This document shows, one piece after another, positions 33,925 to 46,479 of a DNA stretch of 64,000 nucleotides (positions are counted from its first letter, which is position 1; each line of letters begins with the position of its first letter). The DNA is taken from positions 14,614,798 through 14,678,797 of the forward strand of contig NC_092194.1 in assembly GCF_043641665.1 (NCBI RefSeq), given 5' to 3'. Origin of the DNA: Enoplosus armatus. Taxonomy: Eukaryota > Chordata > Actinopteri > Centrarchiformes > Enoplosidae. The notes below the pieces were generated by a model. That model ran no database searches and was not told the origin of the DNA. It saw only the letters and a list, made by a program, of their open reading frames with translations. Made by a program: the position numbers and the translations under genes.

Positions 33925-36900
33925 ATGGACATACGAGTAGCAAGCATTCTCCTCCTCGTGGTGGCCTCCGCTGCAGCCCATGGGAAGGGGTATGTGGTGA
34001 AGAAGTTCCAGCCCTACGCTGTGAAGAGCCACAGTAAGAAAACATAGCCTCTTTCTCTCTATTCAATCTGTTTTTTAGAATAGAGCATGCTAGCATTTCT
34101 CCTGTTTTTGTCCTCACAAAAGTTGCCTCTAAAGTCAGATTTTCTTCTCTAAAGTGGATCTCAACATTTCGTGACAGCCTTGCCTTACCTTTGAATCTGC
34201 AGCCAGCAAATTAGCATCTTTCTTGTGGTAAATAGGAGCAGCATAAGCAGCCAGACAGATGCTAGCCACAGCCAGCTGCACTTTACTTTGAAAACTGAAC
34301 TCCACCTTGCTCTGGAGCTGTCTTGTGCTCTGATTGGCTGCAACAGTGTGCATGTTCCTCCAATCACATACAGTCCATTTAGATCTAGGATTTTTTTTTT
34401 TACACTGTGCAGAGCTTTGCAGTTTTCTTTTTCTGGAAGTCATAGGATAAATGCACCTAATTTCAGTGTTTTTTTCACTATGTTTTATAGTTTTGACTGA
34501 GATCTTTATTTGTTCTTTTATTCAGCCACATTATTCAATCAAATTAGCAACATTTTTTAAATTAAATGATTTTGGGACTTTTTGTGAGCATGATGGTTAA
34601 CAAGATAGACAGGTAATATAGCATAATGATGTAAGACTACTGTTGTTTTCAGTGTATTTATTAGATTTGACATATATGTTTCTCATTTTAGTCATTTTAG
34701 CTGTTAATGTTGCCTGTTCATTTCCTTTCAGACACTCATGCAAGTTGAGGCACATTTCAGTTAATTTCAAACATAAGTTAACTTTGCTTTTTCCAAAGAT
34801 TCCCTCTGCAAATCAAGAAAAAGATCCACATTTCTAGTATATTCAGAGTCCCACAAAAACTTATTTTACAACACTTTAAAATGCTAATTATGGTGTGGTC
34901 TTGAGTGTTGCCTAATGTTGCTTTTGTGTGAATCAACATACTGCTATTTTTATTTGAGAAAGTAGCTGTTAGTGAATTATTTTTAGTTTGACACTGACAA
35001 TTACAGTCCAGTCACCCAGCAGTGTGGTTTGTTAGGGTGTGCCCACTTCACAGAGAAGTAGAAACATCTGTTTGGCTTTATCCAAACTAAGCTGTAGTTA
35101 GCCAAGCAGTGAGCCTTTTACACTCAAACACATGTGACCACATTAAGGCTGCAAATAAAAAGACTCCTTCTCATTTCGACCTACTGTTTCACAAACGAGT
35201 CGCAAGATGTCTCTTAAAGTTCTTTGACCTCTACAGTATAAAAAAATAACAATTAAATATATATAATATATAATTAAAACAATTTATAAAATATGTTCTT
35301 GTTCATACATTTTAAATTAAATGGATGCCTGAATAATGAAATAGATAATATAAATAGACAATGTAAATATGTATACATATTTAAAAGAAAGCTGAGGCAA
35401 GTTTCTACATTTATTACATTTACCTACAAGTTAAAATTTGAAGAAGGATTTATAAAATTGCGCCAGTGAATCAGCACCATGTAGTCAAATCTCAAAACTA
35501 CAGGATTGGTTCATGGGAATAAAACTTGCTCCACCTCCAGGAATCAAGTGTCAGTGAATTAGGACCAATCAGCAAATTCATCATTTTTCTCTATGATGAA
35601 ACATACAAGAGCAATGAATGAGTGCAACATTCATACAAACATTTTCCTTAAAATGTGTCCTTCTTCTCACATTTGACTGTTGAACAGCCATGTTGCAAGT
35701 TAACAAGATCCTGCAAAAACTAATTCGCACTCTCACACACTCAGTCCTGCTCTCATACTTTTTTTTCACTTGGATGGGATATAATTAGAGGCTCTAAAGA
35801 TACTATTCCCTGTATTGTGAGATATCATTGTGATTTAGCATTAGCATGAATATGATGCACAGACTATAAGTTCACATTTCCATCACAATGTCATGAAAAA
35901 GAGGTTTTGAAATGTATATAGTCCAATCTGCAACTCTAAGTAGCTATTTTAATTTTAGCCCAACATCACACCAATGCAGATTAACTTTTATAGTGACAAT
36001 ATTGTGCAACACACAGTTTATGAGTGCTTCCTTGTTGCCTGTTTCCTTTATCACCTGTTTTGGGGGGTTTGTTCTTGTTTGTTTTTGGTGGTACTGATAT
36101 TGGTCACTGTTTCACTCTTCACAGTGGTGGCAGTGGCAGGTGAGCCTGGTCCTCCTGGTGAGCCTGGCCCTGAGGGACCTGCTGGCCCTCCTGGTGAGCC
36201 AGGTGAGGATGCCGAAGGTCTGCCTGGACCCCAAGGACCTCCTGGAGCTCCTGGAGCTCCTGGCCGCTCCATCTCTGGCAAACCTGGATCCCCAGGTGGA
36301 CCTGGCAAACCTGGCAGCGATGGAGCACCTGGTGACAAGGGAGACACTGGAGCTCCTGGCCTTCAGGGACCTAGGGGAGCCCCTGGATCTTCTGGAAGCC
36401 CTGGACCTGCTGGCCTCTCTGCTACTGGCAAGCCTGGACCTGCAGGTTTTCCTGGGGCAGTGGGACCTCGAGGCGAGACTGGTTTGAAAGGACATCCAGG
36501 TGTACCTGGACTGCCAGGTTCTAAGGGTGATAGAGGGGTGGGAAATCCTGGAGCTCAGGGTGAGACAGGACCTGAAGGACCCATGGGCCCAGCTGGAGAA
36601 CCAGGTGTGGCTGGAGTTGGAAAGCCAGGAAAAACAGGTGCGTCCGGTGAGCCAGGAAAGTCAGGTAGCCCAGGTAGGGATGGTGCCACAGGTCCCATGG
36701 GACCAATGGGACCTAAGGGACACACTGGTGCCCCAGGTGTAGGTGTTCCAGGTAAATCAGGTGAGAATGGTGCCCCAGGTCTGCCTGGTCCAGTTGGCCC
36801 TAAAGGCCACCAGGGACCTGCTGGAGCCACTGGTGCCCCTGGAGTCCCCGGATATGGAAAGCCAGGTGCAAATGGAGAGAAGGGAGAGAGGGGAGCTACA

Positions 36901-37959
36901 GGTGCCACAGGTGCCACAGGTCCAAAGGGTGAGCAAGGTCCAACAGGATATACTGGTGCTACTGGTGCAACTGGCCCCACTGGTCCAGCTGGACCTCAGG
37001 GTGCAAGAGGTTTCCCAGGTGAAGCCGGTGCTGCTGGCCCTAAAGGCGACACAGGTGAAACTGGAGCTCAGGGACCTAAGGGAAACAAGGGAGATCAGGG
37101 AGCACAGGGTTTTGCAGGCAAGCAGGGTTATCCAGGTGCAGCTGGTCCTCCTGGGCCCAGAGGAGCAACTGGATCCACAGGTGAAAAAGGTAATGGAGGT
37201 GCCCCAGGTACCCCAGGTGCCCCAGGTATTCCAGGCCCTGCTGGACCCAAAGGTCATCCCGGCCGTGCAGGTGAGCCAGGTTCCTCTGGTTCTGATGGTG
37301 CTCCAGGTTCCAGAGGACCTTCTGGGCCTCAAGGTCCCGCTGGTGCTCCTGGCCTTAAGGGACATCCAGGTCTCCCTGGTGCTGCTGGGCCTGCTGGTTT
37401 GTCTGCTAAGGGTGCCCCCGGACCTCAGGGTCCCCCTGGTGAGGCCGGTGAGGCCGGTTCTGATGGAGAAAGTGGCCCAGCTGGCCCTCCTGGTCCCCCT
37501 GGTCCTCCTGGTGAGGTTGTGTTTGAGAAGGGCATGGGAATGGCTGAGGTTATGGTCAAGGCCCCCATGTCTGCTTTCACTGCTTCTCTGGCAACCCCCT
37601 ACCCTTCTGCTGGTACCCCCATTAAATTCGACCAGATAGTGTACAATGCTGAGAATCACTATGACCCTGACAGTGGCATTTTCACTTGCCAGATTCCTGG
37701 AGTTTACTATTTCTCCTACAGCATCCATGTTAATGGAGCTCATGCCCTGGTGGCTCTGTACAAGAATGACCAGCCTGTTATGTTCACTTACGATGAGTAC
37801 AACAAGGGCTTCCTGGACCAGATGTCCGGTAGTGCTGTCCTCTTGCTTGATGAGCAGGACAAAGTCTACGTCCAGATCCCCGATGATGAGGCCAATGGTG
37901 TCTTTGCCGCCGAGAATGTCCACTGCTCTTTCTCTGGGTTCCTCATTGCTTCAACGTGA
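33925..37959 (+). CDS. col10a1: Collagen alpha-1(X) chain, complete
   Basis: Coding exons 33925-34033 and 36125-37959 join in frame to 647 aa (human 680). Exon 2 encodes a signal peptide (hydrophobic [12 protein letters not shown], likely cut near residue 18) and the short NC2 segment ending YAVKSH. Exon 3 holds the rest: about 465 residues of Gly-X-Y repeat with the short interruptions typical of collagen X (for example [33 protein letters not shown]), then a C1q-like NC1 trimerisation domain of about 130 residues ([10 protein letters not shown] to FSGFLIAST) with [20 protein letters not shown] and [18 protein letters not shown]. Collagen X is a short-chain network collagen secreted by hypertrophic chondrocytes and, in fish, also by bone-forming cells. 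Layout and NC1 sequence favour col10a1 over the related col8 genes. Confidence 0.95.
34034..36124. other. Intron 2 of col10a1
   Basis: About 2.1 kb of AT-rich DNA between the signal-peptide exon and the large triple-helix exon. No repeat or additional exon recognised. Confidence 0.7.
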
Positions 37960-38381
37960 TACGTTGATACAGTAGTTCCCAAAAGCCAACCAACTAAATT
38001 TGCAATCTATTTCTCAAACTAAAGTAAACTCCCTGTTAATTTTTTCCTCAACCAAACAGACAGGCAGTTCACCCTTCTTTGAGGAATAGTAGCATCTCAA
38101 CTTGAAAACTACAAGAAATAGGTGCTTAGAAGAAGGAAAACTAATTTATGAAAACAGATGATCAGGGATGGGGGAAGCAATCCACAAAGTTACCAGTGAG
38201 CTCTTGTAATGGAGACAGCATGTGAAAATGAGGTGTTATAACTGTGTTGTGTCCTGACTTTTTCTTTTCCACTCTGTTCCTTTTATACTGACTTCAACTG
38301 GTGATTCTTAATTTAGTGTTTGTCTTTTTTTTTTGTTTGTTTTTGTACCTGCTCGTTTTTGTTTGGGTGACCAATAATCTT

Positions 38382-38588
38382 ATTAAAAGTACACACATAC
38401 TTTCTGTGCAACATGTTGTAACTGTTATCCTTGTATGTGACTTGAATATTGTGAAATGGTAATGGTCAAATTGACCGTTACAATGAAATAAGTCACCAAA
38501 ATACTGTCATACAAACACAAACTACCAGCAACATCGTTATATCCCTGAACATGCATTATGTCATGTAAAGCATAATGACCAAAATAAA
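38382..38588 (+). terminator. col10a1: Polyadenylation signals of col10a1
   Basis: ATTAAA at 38382-38387 and AATAAA at 38583-38588 lie 0.42 and 0.62 kb past the stop codon; either could end the transcript. Confidence 0.5.
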
Positions 38589-38999
38589 AGATGTCTAAAC
38601 AAATGTTTTGTCTCAGAAGCACTTTTTAAATGGGAAATCATTATGAACATTTTACAAACTTTCCTATAGACAGATTATTTGGAGATGCATATGAAATAAT
38701 ACAAAAGGTCTTTATTGGATCTTGTGCGATTACACACTGAAAATTATGTTAGAAAAAGCAATTTGTTTGCAATATGGTAAAAAATTAAGATTGAAACCTT
38801 TCTACAAGCCTTTCTGTACAGCACTGGATCCACCAAGCAAATTGCCTGATTTCCAAATTAATTTGTTACCAGTTCTGCAACATATTACATCACTGCCAAA
38901 ATATAAAAAATGAATATTGGATGCTAGCATATAAGCTACAGATAGCCACATAGACTAAGCATTAGTATGATATAAGATATACAAACATGTCATATAGTC

Positions 39000-39530
39000 A
39001 GGTGTAGATGTCAGATCCTTTTTATTAAAGTAAAAGTAGAAATATCTCAATACAAAAACATTAAGCAACACTTTACTTCAAATCCCCTTTTTAACAGTGA
39101 TAAGCAACATATTAACATTTAATAAATGGTTTATAACACACTGTGATGTAGTTGTAAGCAGATCTAACATTAACAAACACTTAAAATGTCCTTATATCTG
39201 TTTAGAATTACATTGTAGTGTGTTATAAATCATTTATTAAATGTTTGTATACTGCTTATAAATGCTAAATGGGAAATGGGAATGGGTTATGGTAAAGTAT
39301 TAACAAATATCCCATTACAAGTAAAATTCCTGAAATCAAACGTATTATTATATAGTAATGTAATTATAACATAAGAAGTACTGAAAATAAAATCAACTTA
39401 GAGTATTAAAAGTAAAAGTACTCATTATGCAGAACCCCCCATTACTATTACTGATGCCAGTAGCAATATAATGTTGGACACTGTTGGGTATTTTAATCTG
39501 TTAAAACAAGCAAATGTAAAAAGGTTTGCA
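39000..39530. repeat. Repeat family R4, split by a nested element
   Basis: The left piece (AAAGTAAAAGTAGAAATATC) and right piece (CCCATTACAAGTAAAATTCC, then AAAGTAAAAGTACTCATTAT) are parts of one R4 copy, separated by about 240 bp that form a separate hairpin element. Confidence 0.55.
39063..39304. repeat. Hairpin MITE nested in R4
   Basis: Outer ends are imperfect inverted repeats (AAGCAACACTTTACTT and ATGGTAAAGTATTAAC). Inner arms at 39116-39156 and 39203-39243 pair closely, sharing TTTATAACACACT and its complement, with a loop of about 45 bases. The full element can fold into one long hairpin. Confidence 0.65.
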
Positions 39531-39699
39531 TTCTTGAATCCAGAGTGTTCAAAAAGTAGTGTGAGGCATGTGTAGCCATGGTAAACAGTCTCATATCAGA
39601 AGAAGACAGAAGTTTAAACTGTAACGGCATCATATTTTATAAACTGATCTATGTTTTGTATGTAAAATCTTAATCTGCAAAGTAGCCAGTTGCTTTATC

Positions 39700-39830
39700 T
39701 GTCAAATACATGTAGTGGAGGAAAAAATACAATATTTCCCTCTGAAATGTAGGAGTAGAAGTATAAAGTAGCAGAAAATGGAAATACTACTTGAGTAATG
39801 TACTTCCTTCACACCACTGGTCCCTGTATA
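39700..39830. repeat. Repeat family R4 fragment
   Basis: CATGTAGTGGAGGAAAAAAT, AGAAGTATAAAGTAGC and TACTTGAGTAATGTACTTCC match blocks found in the other R4 copies. Confidence 0.5.
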
Positions 39831-41346
39831 GAAGCTGAGATGGATGAGGATCATAAAGTATGAAATTTCTCCCCACACGATGGCCACTGGTTGCCTGCTT
39901 GGCAGCCAACGTTTACAAAAGCTACTCTACCGTGCAAGTCTGAATACTGGTGTGCTGAAAATAGTTAGCATGTGGGATGAGGGACAGGGATGGTCCTCTG
40001 GCAGGGCAGCAGCTGTTTGATCTTCCCTGGGAGAGAGAGCGAGACGGTGGTTAGGTGAGGGGCCCGAGGGACAGAAGAGAGAGGAAGCTGGTTGAAGGAA
40101 ACCGCTGGAGGTTGCCATCTGAGGGTACTGCCATTCAGAAACGGCCTGCGGTTGGTGCATGAGGTGGGACAGACAGGAACACAGAGGGAGCGCCGCCTCT
40201 GGTCGACTCTACAAGCCACAGAATATATTTCACTTTGATATATTTTTGTTTTTTAGCAGGCTCACGTGTCTGTTTTCATTTGTATATGTATACTCTTGTG
40301 TATTAATTTGCCTAGGAAGAAGCTAACAAAGGAAAGAAGAACCTGAAGACACTTTGAGGAGAGAGGATGGTGTGTGGCGTGATGGGATACCTCTTGTTTA
40401 TGGGATGCATGTGAGACACACTGAGGGCCAAAATGGGCAGCAAATCCCTCAACAACCTGACCAAGACGGACTTACAGACCAGGAAACAGAAATAGAAATA
40501 TTATGTGTAAAACACACCCTTCTTGCGGTGGACAAAAGCTGCAGTACACAGGGTTAAACTGGGTACAAAGGAAATAGATGGTTTGAAATGAGCATGGGTA
40601 TAGCTGTGGGTGGCTAAAAACACCCTGGAGACGTTTGCAGCAAACTCTTAAAAAGGTTCTGGTGTTTTTATGGGGTTTTGGGGAAAAAGGACTCCCAACA
40701 TGTTGATGGGTAACAACAGGCATCAGTTCTGTGCTGCAGTTGTTTGCTGTGGATACCGAAACTCGAGACACTAAAAATGTTTGTTTCAAACTATCTTAAC
40801 AGCTCTGTGATTGAATCAAACACTACTTATCCCGAATCTCATCACATAATTATGTTGTGGCTGTTCCCCGAGTTAGTCAGTCATTTCCTAAAAATACTGT
40901 AGGGCAGCGAGCACGTCTCACTTTGTCTCCTTGCAAATGAGGATGGTTTAGAGAAAGGATGATTGTGATAATCACATATATTTTAGGATGTGCTGACTTG
41001 GGGCCTTAAAAGGGTGTAGTTCGTCAGCTATTTTCTTTTTCTTCATTATTTTTGCTCCAACTCTATCACTGAATTTGATTTTCAGGTTAGAATATTGAAT
41101 AAAATATTGCATCTCTTCTTTACAGGGGCTGTGACACACTTTGTCATCTTGCTAATGTAATTAATATGCTGTAGATGCACTTTGCTCTGACTGATTAGAC
41201 TTTCTCCAAACATGAGATGTTATTTCATATTAAATATTTTGAGATTCCAAACAAAACTAAGATATACAGATTTTGAAGGGAAAAAAAAGCCTTCTCTTCA
41301 CATGGACTGATGGAAATTTCCCCTGATTTGTCCTTTCTATAATGCA

Positions 41347-41362
41347 CCACACGAGGGCGCTG
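41347..41362 (+). promoter_or_regulatory. CTCF-like motif
   Basis: CCACACGAGGGCGCTG keeps the GAGGGCGC core and the upstream CCAC of the CTCF consensus. It lies between the convergent 3' ends of col10a1 and marcks. Motif evidence only. Confidence 0.25.
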
Positions 41363-41508
41363 TAAAGCAAAGAATCAGTGTGTATTTATTCCTCCAGTAG
41401 CTGATCTCAGGCACAAAACCCAATACTGAAACCTCACACCTACTCAGAGAATGGGGGGGGGCATTTGAGGTTTGCCATGAATAAATGAGCCAATTCACAC
41501 TTCATTCC

Positions 41509-41514
41509 TTTATT
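41509..41514 (-). terminator. marcks: Polyadenylation signal of marcks
   Basis: AATAAA on the minus strand, about 0.93 kb past the stop codon. A long AT-rich 3' UTR is usual for marcks. Confidence 0.45.
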
Positions 41515-42440
41515 CTTCAGTGCTCACAGAAAATAAACTGAACACCTATAACCAGTTTGTAGGCAACGTTACATTCCATATTGAATAAGGTGAAGCCTCA
41601 TTATATACAAAAAAAAGACGCTGTTCAAAGATTGCACCCCTGGCCACGTAACAGTGTGCTTTCTAGTGTAGATTTTAAGTGGTGTTGTAGTCATCACAGC
41701 CTGATGCAAAATTTGCTTAAAACATCTCCCAATTTTATTCAATCTTACAAATGGTGAAAAACAAGAAAACTTCATTTACAATGGGTAATCTGTTAAAAAC
41801 TTCAGTCATTTAGGTACATCTCAGTCATAAAACCAGTAATATCAAAGTCTATACAACGTGCATTACTACAGAGTTTTGAAATGGTGGAATCTAAATGGGA
41901 AGTGATGAGCACCTATTGTTTTGACAGTTAACTAAATCTAGTTCATTAAGGAATGTTTGTGTCCACAGGAGCGTCGAGTTTAAGAGTTGTAAACAACTGT
42001 GCACTGCAAAGACAACATTTAAGACTTGGTTTAGGACTTTCCCTTTAAATATCACAATGTGTCAAATCTTGCAGACACAGCTTTAGCTGCTACATCCAAT
42101 TGCCCAGCACCAAATACTTTGATAAAATATGTCAAATTCAGCAACGTGTCAACACAGTCATGGTTTCATGTAGAAAAACATTCACTCTCACATTCGCACT
42201 TTCACACTCACGTCACAAATGCAAGCACCAATGAGCAGTGAGGAAGCAGCACACTCTCCAGTACACCTCCTGTCCATCACTGCCAAGGACGTTGCAGTCA
42301 TTATGGATGAGATGGTTGCAGAATAGTAAACAAACACCAACAAAAAAATGAACAAAAAAATCCCTGGTTTTAGACAAGTCCTCGCATTCCTTCACACGGG
42401 CTCCATCGCCTCCTTCATTCCGGTGTCTCGTTCAGCAGGA

Positions 42441-44061
42441 TTACTCGGCGGCGGCCGTGGCCTCTGGACTGGCTGCCGTCTCTGGTTCAGTAGGTGAAGC
42501 TTCAGCTGGTTTCTCCTCCTCTCCTGCAGCTGCTGCTGCTTCTTCTGCTGCTGCCGCCGCCTTCACCTCCTCCTCAGCCTTCGGCTCCTCAGCTGCAGCC
42601 TCCTTGGTTCCCTCCTCAGCAGCCTCAGCTGGTTTGGCCTCCTCAGCAGGTGCTTCCTCTGATGCCGCCTTCTCTCCCTCAGCTGGTTCTTCTGCTGCTG
42701 CTCCCTCCTCTGCTGCCTCTTCAGACTCCTTCTTGGTCTTCCTAAAAGAGAAGCCGCTGAGCTTGAAAGAGGGTTTCTTGAAGGAGAAACGCTTCTTCTT
42801 CTGCTTGCCATCCTCGCTGGTGGATGGAGTGCCTTCCTCCGGCTTGGCAGAAGCCTCTCCGTTTGTGGCGGCAGGCTCCTTCTCGCCGTTGGCCTCAGCA
42901 GCCTCTACTTTCTCACCATCTTCTTTTGGCACCTCCTCGGTAGGAGTGCTTCCATTGGCCTGAACATCAGCTTTGTTGGCCTCCTCAGCCGCCGGAGAGG
43001 CATCCCCATTGGTCTTGGCATGGCCATTCTCCTGGAAGAAAAGAGAATATCAATAATTCTTAACATGCACATCACCATGCGATGTTGATGACGCATCTGA
43101 AGCAAACACCGGCCTCCATGTGAACATGTGGCGTGCTGTGATATTTAATCAAATTCAACCAATAGGAAAAAAGCCCTAAAACTGCAGCAACATCTGTTAC
43201 TAGGAGTGTGACGACAGATCTGTGGCTTTCAGCAGTAGGCTAGTCTGTCAGACCGCAGTACCGCCGGAATCCGCCAGGTGGCGTTCAGTGTCGAGCTGGT
43301 AGATACAACATAGGAATTTAGTTTTTTCCCCTTCTTTTTATGAGCCATGTACTGAACCAGTGTGTTACTTTTTTATTTTTATATACTTACCTCATCCCTC
43401 TCTCTGTCCTTTTATAATTTGTTGATTTTAGTGGCTTGCGTGTGTGCAAAAACGTGGCTCCTTTCTTGGACCTGGCAACAAAGGCGTGGTAGCGTTTTTT
43501 AAAATGGCCATGCCACCAGTGAGAGCGGCCACAAACCCCACTGCACACATTTCAACCAAATGAATGAAAAAGGAAACAGCCGCAATGTTTAGGAGGCTCG
43601 AGCCCCAGAGTAACTGAGAAATGCTTAAAATAAACCAAACAACATTTGAACAATTCTGTGATAAACTAAAACATTCACCATATTTATTGTGCATCTTCAT
43701 ATTCAAAAGATGAATTAAAGCCTTTTAAACCCTTCCCCAAAAACAGCCTCCATTATCAAACAATGCTGCGCTGCAAAATACACGAAACTGTAACAAAGCA
43801 CTCGCCGGTGAAAATGGATACATGTGGCCACTTTCCCTGAATGCCGGTGAGCGTGGGGATGCGCTACAGGGAACATGGAGCACGCCATTGACGCAACACA
43901 TTGCTAAAATGAGACAAAATTCCTGCTTGAGCAATTAAGATTTAAACAGTTAAACTGCAGTTTACCTGCCCGTTTGTCTTTGCTGCAACAGCTGCACCTT
44001 CTGCCGGCTTTTCCACCGCAGCTTCCTCTTTTCCAGCGGTTTTGGAGATTTGTGCTCCCAT
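42441..44061 (-). CDS. marcks: MARCKS, myristoylated alanine-rich C-kinase substrate, complete, 2 exons
   Basis: Exon 1 codes from 44061 to 43966 (32 aa) and exon 2 from 43031 to 42441 (196 aa plus stop), joined in phase 0, for 228 aa (human 332, so short but typical for fish). MGAQISK at the start is the N-myristoylation signal. The intron falls inside the conserved MH2 motif (TNGQ/ENGHAKTNGD), its diagnostic position. The basic effector domain at about 108-133 contains the FSF-SF-FSF phosphorylation and calmodulin/actin/PIP2-binding pattern. The flanks are Glu/Ala-rich and disordered. It cross-links actin at the plasma membrane and releases after PKC phosphorylation or Ca/calmodulin binding. 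An extra proline (residue 119) sits in the effector domain relative to mammalian MARCKS. Confidence 0.93.
43032..43965. other. Intron 1 of marcks
   Basis: About 0.93 kb, with minus-strand donor GTAAAC and acceptor TTCTTCCAG. It contains a CTCF/E-box-like CCGCCAGGTGGCG at 43271-43283. Confidence 0.75.
43271..43283 (+). promoter_or_regulatory. CTCF-like or E-box motif in the marcks intron
   Basis: CCGCCAGGTGGCG fits the CTCF core pattern and includes the E-box CAGGTG. Motif evidence only. Confidence 0.3.
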
Positions 44062-44480
44062 GCTTTTTGGTGCAACAAAGGAACCCAACCGATCAAATGA
44101 ATGAACAAAGACCGCAAGCTTCCACCCCAAAAATTTCAAGTCAAGCGCCGACACCTCCTTCTCCAACCGAAGCCGAGGAATCAGCCCGAAACCGAAGTGA
44201 CCGCAAAGGGACGTGTGAGAACGTGCAAAAAAAATGTGGCAAAGACGCGAAAGAAACGCGAATTCTTTCAATTTTTTGTCGAGCAGAGTTTGTAAATGGA
44301 GAAATTGGCCCCGCCGCAAATGAGATGCGGAGTACAACGCCCAAGTCCACTGATGAATGGGCACTGGGGCTATGACGACAAAGCCACCCCGTCTCCACCA
44401 ATCACAAGTCCGAAATCCAACGAGAGGAGGGGGGTCGTGGAGTGGGGGGCCATGGACAATAGGAGAGACACAACAACATG
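44062..44480 (-). promoter_or_regulatory. marcks: 5' UTR and presumed promoter of marcks
   Basis: This is more GC- and CpG-rich than the flanks. A CCAAT pentamer lies at about 44397 in an ACCAATCACAAG context. No TATA box is apparent, as expected for a broadly expressed gene. The transcription start was not located. Confidence 0.35.
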
Positions 44481-45702
44481 GCCAACAACTTGTTTTTATA
44501 TCCACGTTAGAGTGCAAAAACTTGATTTTATATTTGACCAAAATAACAAGTAAGATTTCATAGAGGTTTACAAGGTCCAGCAGGTTTAGCTGGACGCTGA
44601 TTTCAAGGAGGGAAATCACAGAAATCTTTGATAACCCCATACTATATTAAACAATATGTTTAAAGATATGCTTAAAAAACATTTTAAAAAAATGGCCAAC
44701 CTTTGTTTTTACATGTTAATGACGTTCAATTTATATTATTTTAGCATTTAGAAATATTCACTCTCTGCACAGGCAAATATTTTGGCCACTCTTTCATTCC
44801 TACAGTATCGTCCAAGAGTATAATAAAATTGTCTTTTTTATAATAGTATGTAAATACAATAATATACAATATAATAAGCAGTAATATAGCCGACATCGTT
44901 ATTGCATATTTATGTAGATTGTAAAGAATAGTTCATATTTTGAACCTAATTTAGAGTTAAATATATGTAAGACCAAAGAAGTTGTTTATCACAACTTTTA
45001 AATTGAGATGCAAGTGTCAAAACAACAGCATGTTTTGGACAGCTGAGCTGAGAAAGTGCTGCTCAGCTGGTCTCGTGTTATATCATCACGCGCACTCCTG
45101 ACATATGTCTCGCTCAGTAAACAGACGTCCCCCCCGTAACTATAAGCCCCTGTGCCCACAACTTCCCTCATCCCTCTTCTTGCATAATAGCGTCTTGTCT
45201 GCTTGTTGCAGCTGGAGCATCCCAGTGACCCAGATATAATGAGAGTTTATGGCCCTCTGCTCCAGCAGCCTGCAGTGCTCTGACTCCACCACCAGTCACA
45301 AGTCTTCTCTCTCCCTGCCATCACTGCCTGACCCACATCTCCATGGTTACCAGTCCAAAATGGCTCCAAGGAAGAAGGCTGCACGTCGAGGGCTTCAGTG
45401 ATCATGACTCCCGGTTATGGAGAAGTAGGGTGAGAGTGAGTTCAAAACTAAGCAGCACAGACAACAGTTTGAGGATTAGGGTGACTTCTTTCAGCCACCC
45501 TCCCTCCTTCAGGCTAACTAGGCCACGCTCATTGTTGTGATATTCTGATTACATGCAAAGCTGTAATTATTATGGAGAGCTGCTACGAATATGTAAACCA
45601 GGGGACAAAGCCAGCAGGGCATGCAGCGCACAATGCAACCCAGACATTCAGACATAAAGACTTTACCTGTCTGGAAGATACTGTATCATGTCAGTATACA
45701 AG

Positions 45703-45704
<2 letters not shown>

Positions 45705-45764
<60 letters not shown>
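45705..45764. repeat. Compound GT/GA microsatellite
   Basis: About fifteen GT units directly followed by about fifteen GA units. Confidence 0.95.
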
Positions 45765-45768
<4 letters not shown>

Positions 45769-46479
45769 TTTACACACTATTGCCTTAACTTATAAAGAGG
45801 AACAAATCAACACAAAATCTTAAACATGCTAAAGGTTTCCATCAAACTTCTCACAGTAAATCATGTAAAATCTGAACCCTTTAATCGTTCCATCCAGAAA
45901 AAAAGCAATGGAAAAAATATTGTTTTGCATTTTTTAGTTTCTTTATCATTGTTTTTTCAAATGACCACACACTTTTCTTTATTATGAGCCTCCACCAAAC
46001 AGTTGAGATGCCCATTTAAAGTACATTTTTAACAATCTGCACAGATTTTTCTACATTAAAGTGAAATAAAATACATTTTTAATTATACATCTCTTTTTAT
46101 GGACAAGACCGATGTCTAAAACCCATAATTAAAAGATTTTACATGTCACAAACATCACAACATGAAGCATTTTTAAAGATAATTTACAGTGAAATCTTTA
46201 CTGAAGACATTTACTTTGAAACTGTCAGGATTTTGATGCATTAACTGATGCTGCACCATGGCCTGTCCAGTCTAGTCCGTCTTATCATCTGCCAGAAATA
46301 TATCCACTTTTAACTCGACCATATTGTAGATTTGATATCAAACTGTGCTATATACTAGAAAAAGCTAAAAAATGGTAGCATCACACAAGATTCAGGTCAG
46401 TAAAATGTCCCTCATATATTTAACATTACAAAAAAAACACCAAACTGTGTTTTAAAAGGCTGCATGGTCTGATATGGAG

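Larger units (their letters stand above)
38600..41500. other. Intergenic DNA between col10a1 and marcks
   Basis: The two genes converge here. The interval holds repeat family R4 with a nested hairpin element (39000-39530), another R4 fragment (39700-39830) and a possible CTCF-like site at 41347-41362. No coding exon recognised. Confidence 0.5.

Noticed and set aside
36051..37923. Long open frames on the other frames and strand across the collagen exon
   Set aside because: They are by-products of the repetitive Gly-X-Y codons; the plus-strand frame with signal peptide and C1q domain is the real one.
42457..42963. Plus-strand frame of 168 codons over marcks, rich in Ser and Ala
   Set aside because: Shadow of the Glu/Ala-rich marcks exon on the opposite strand; no independent features.
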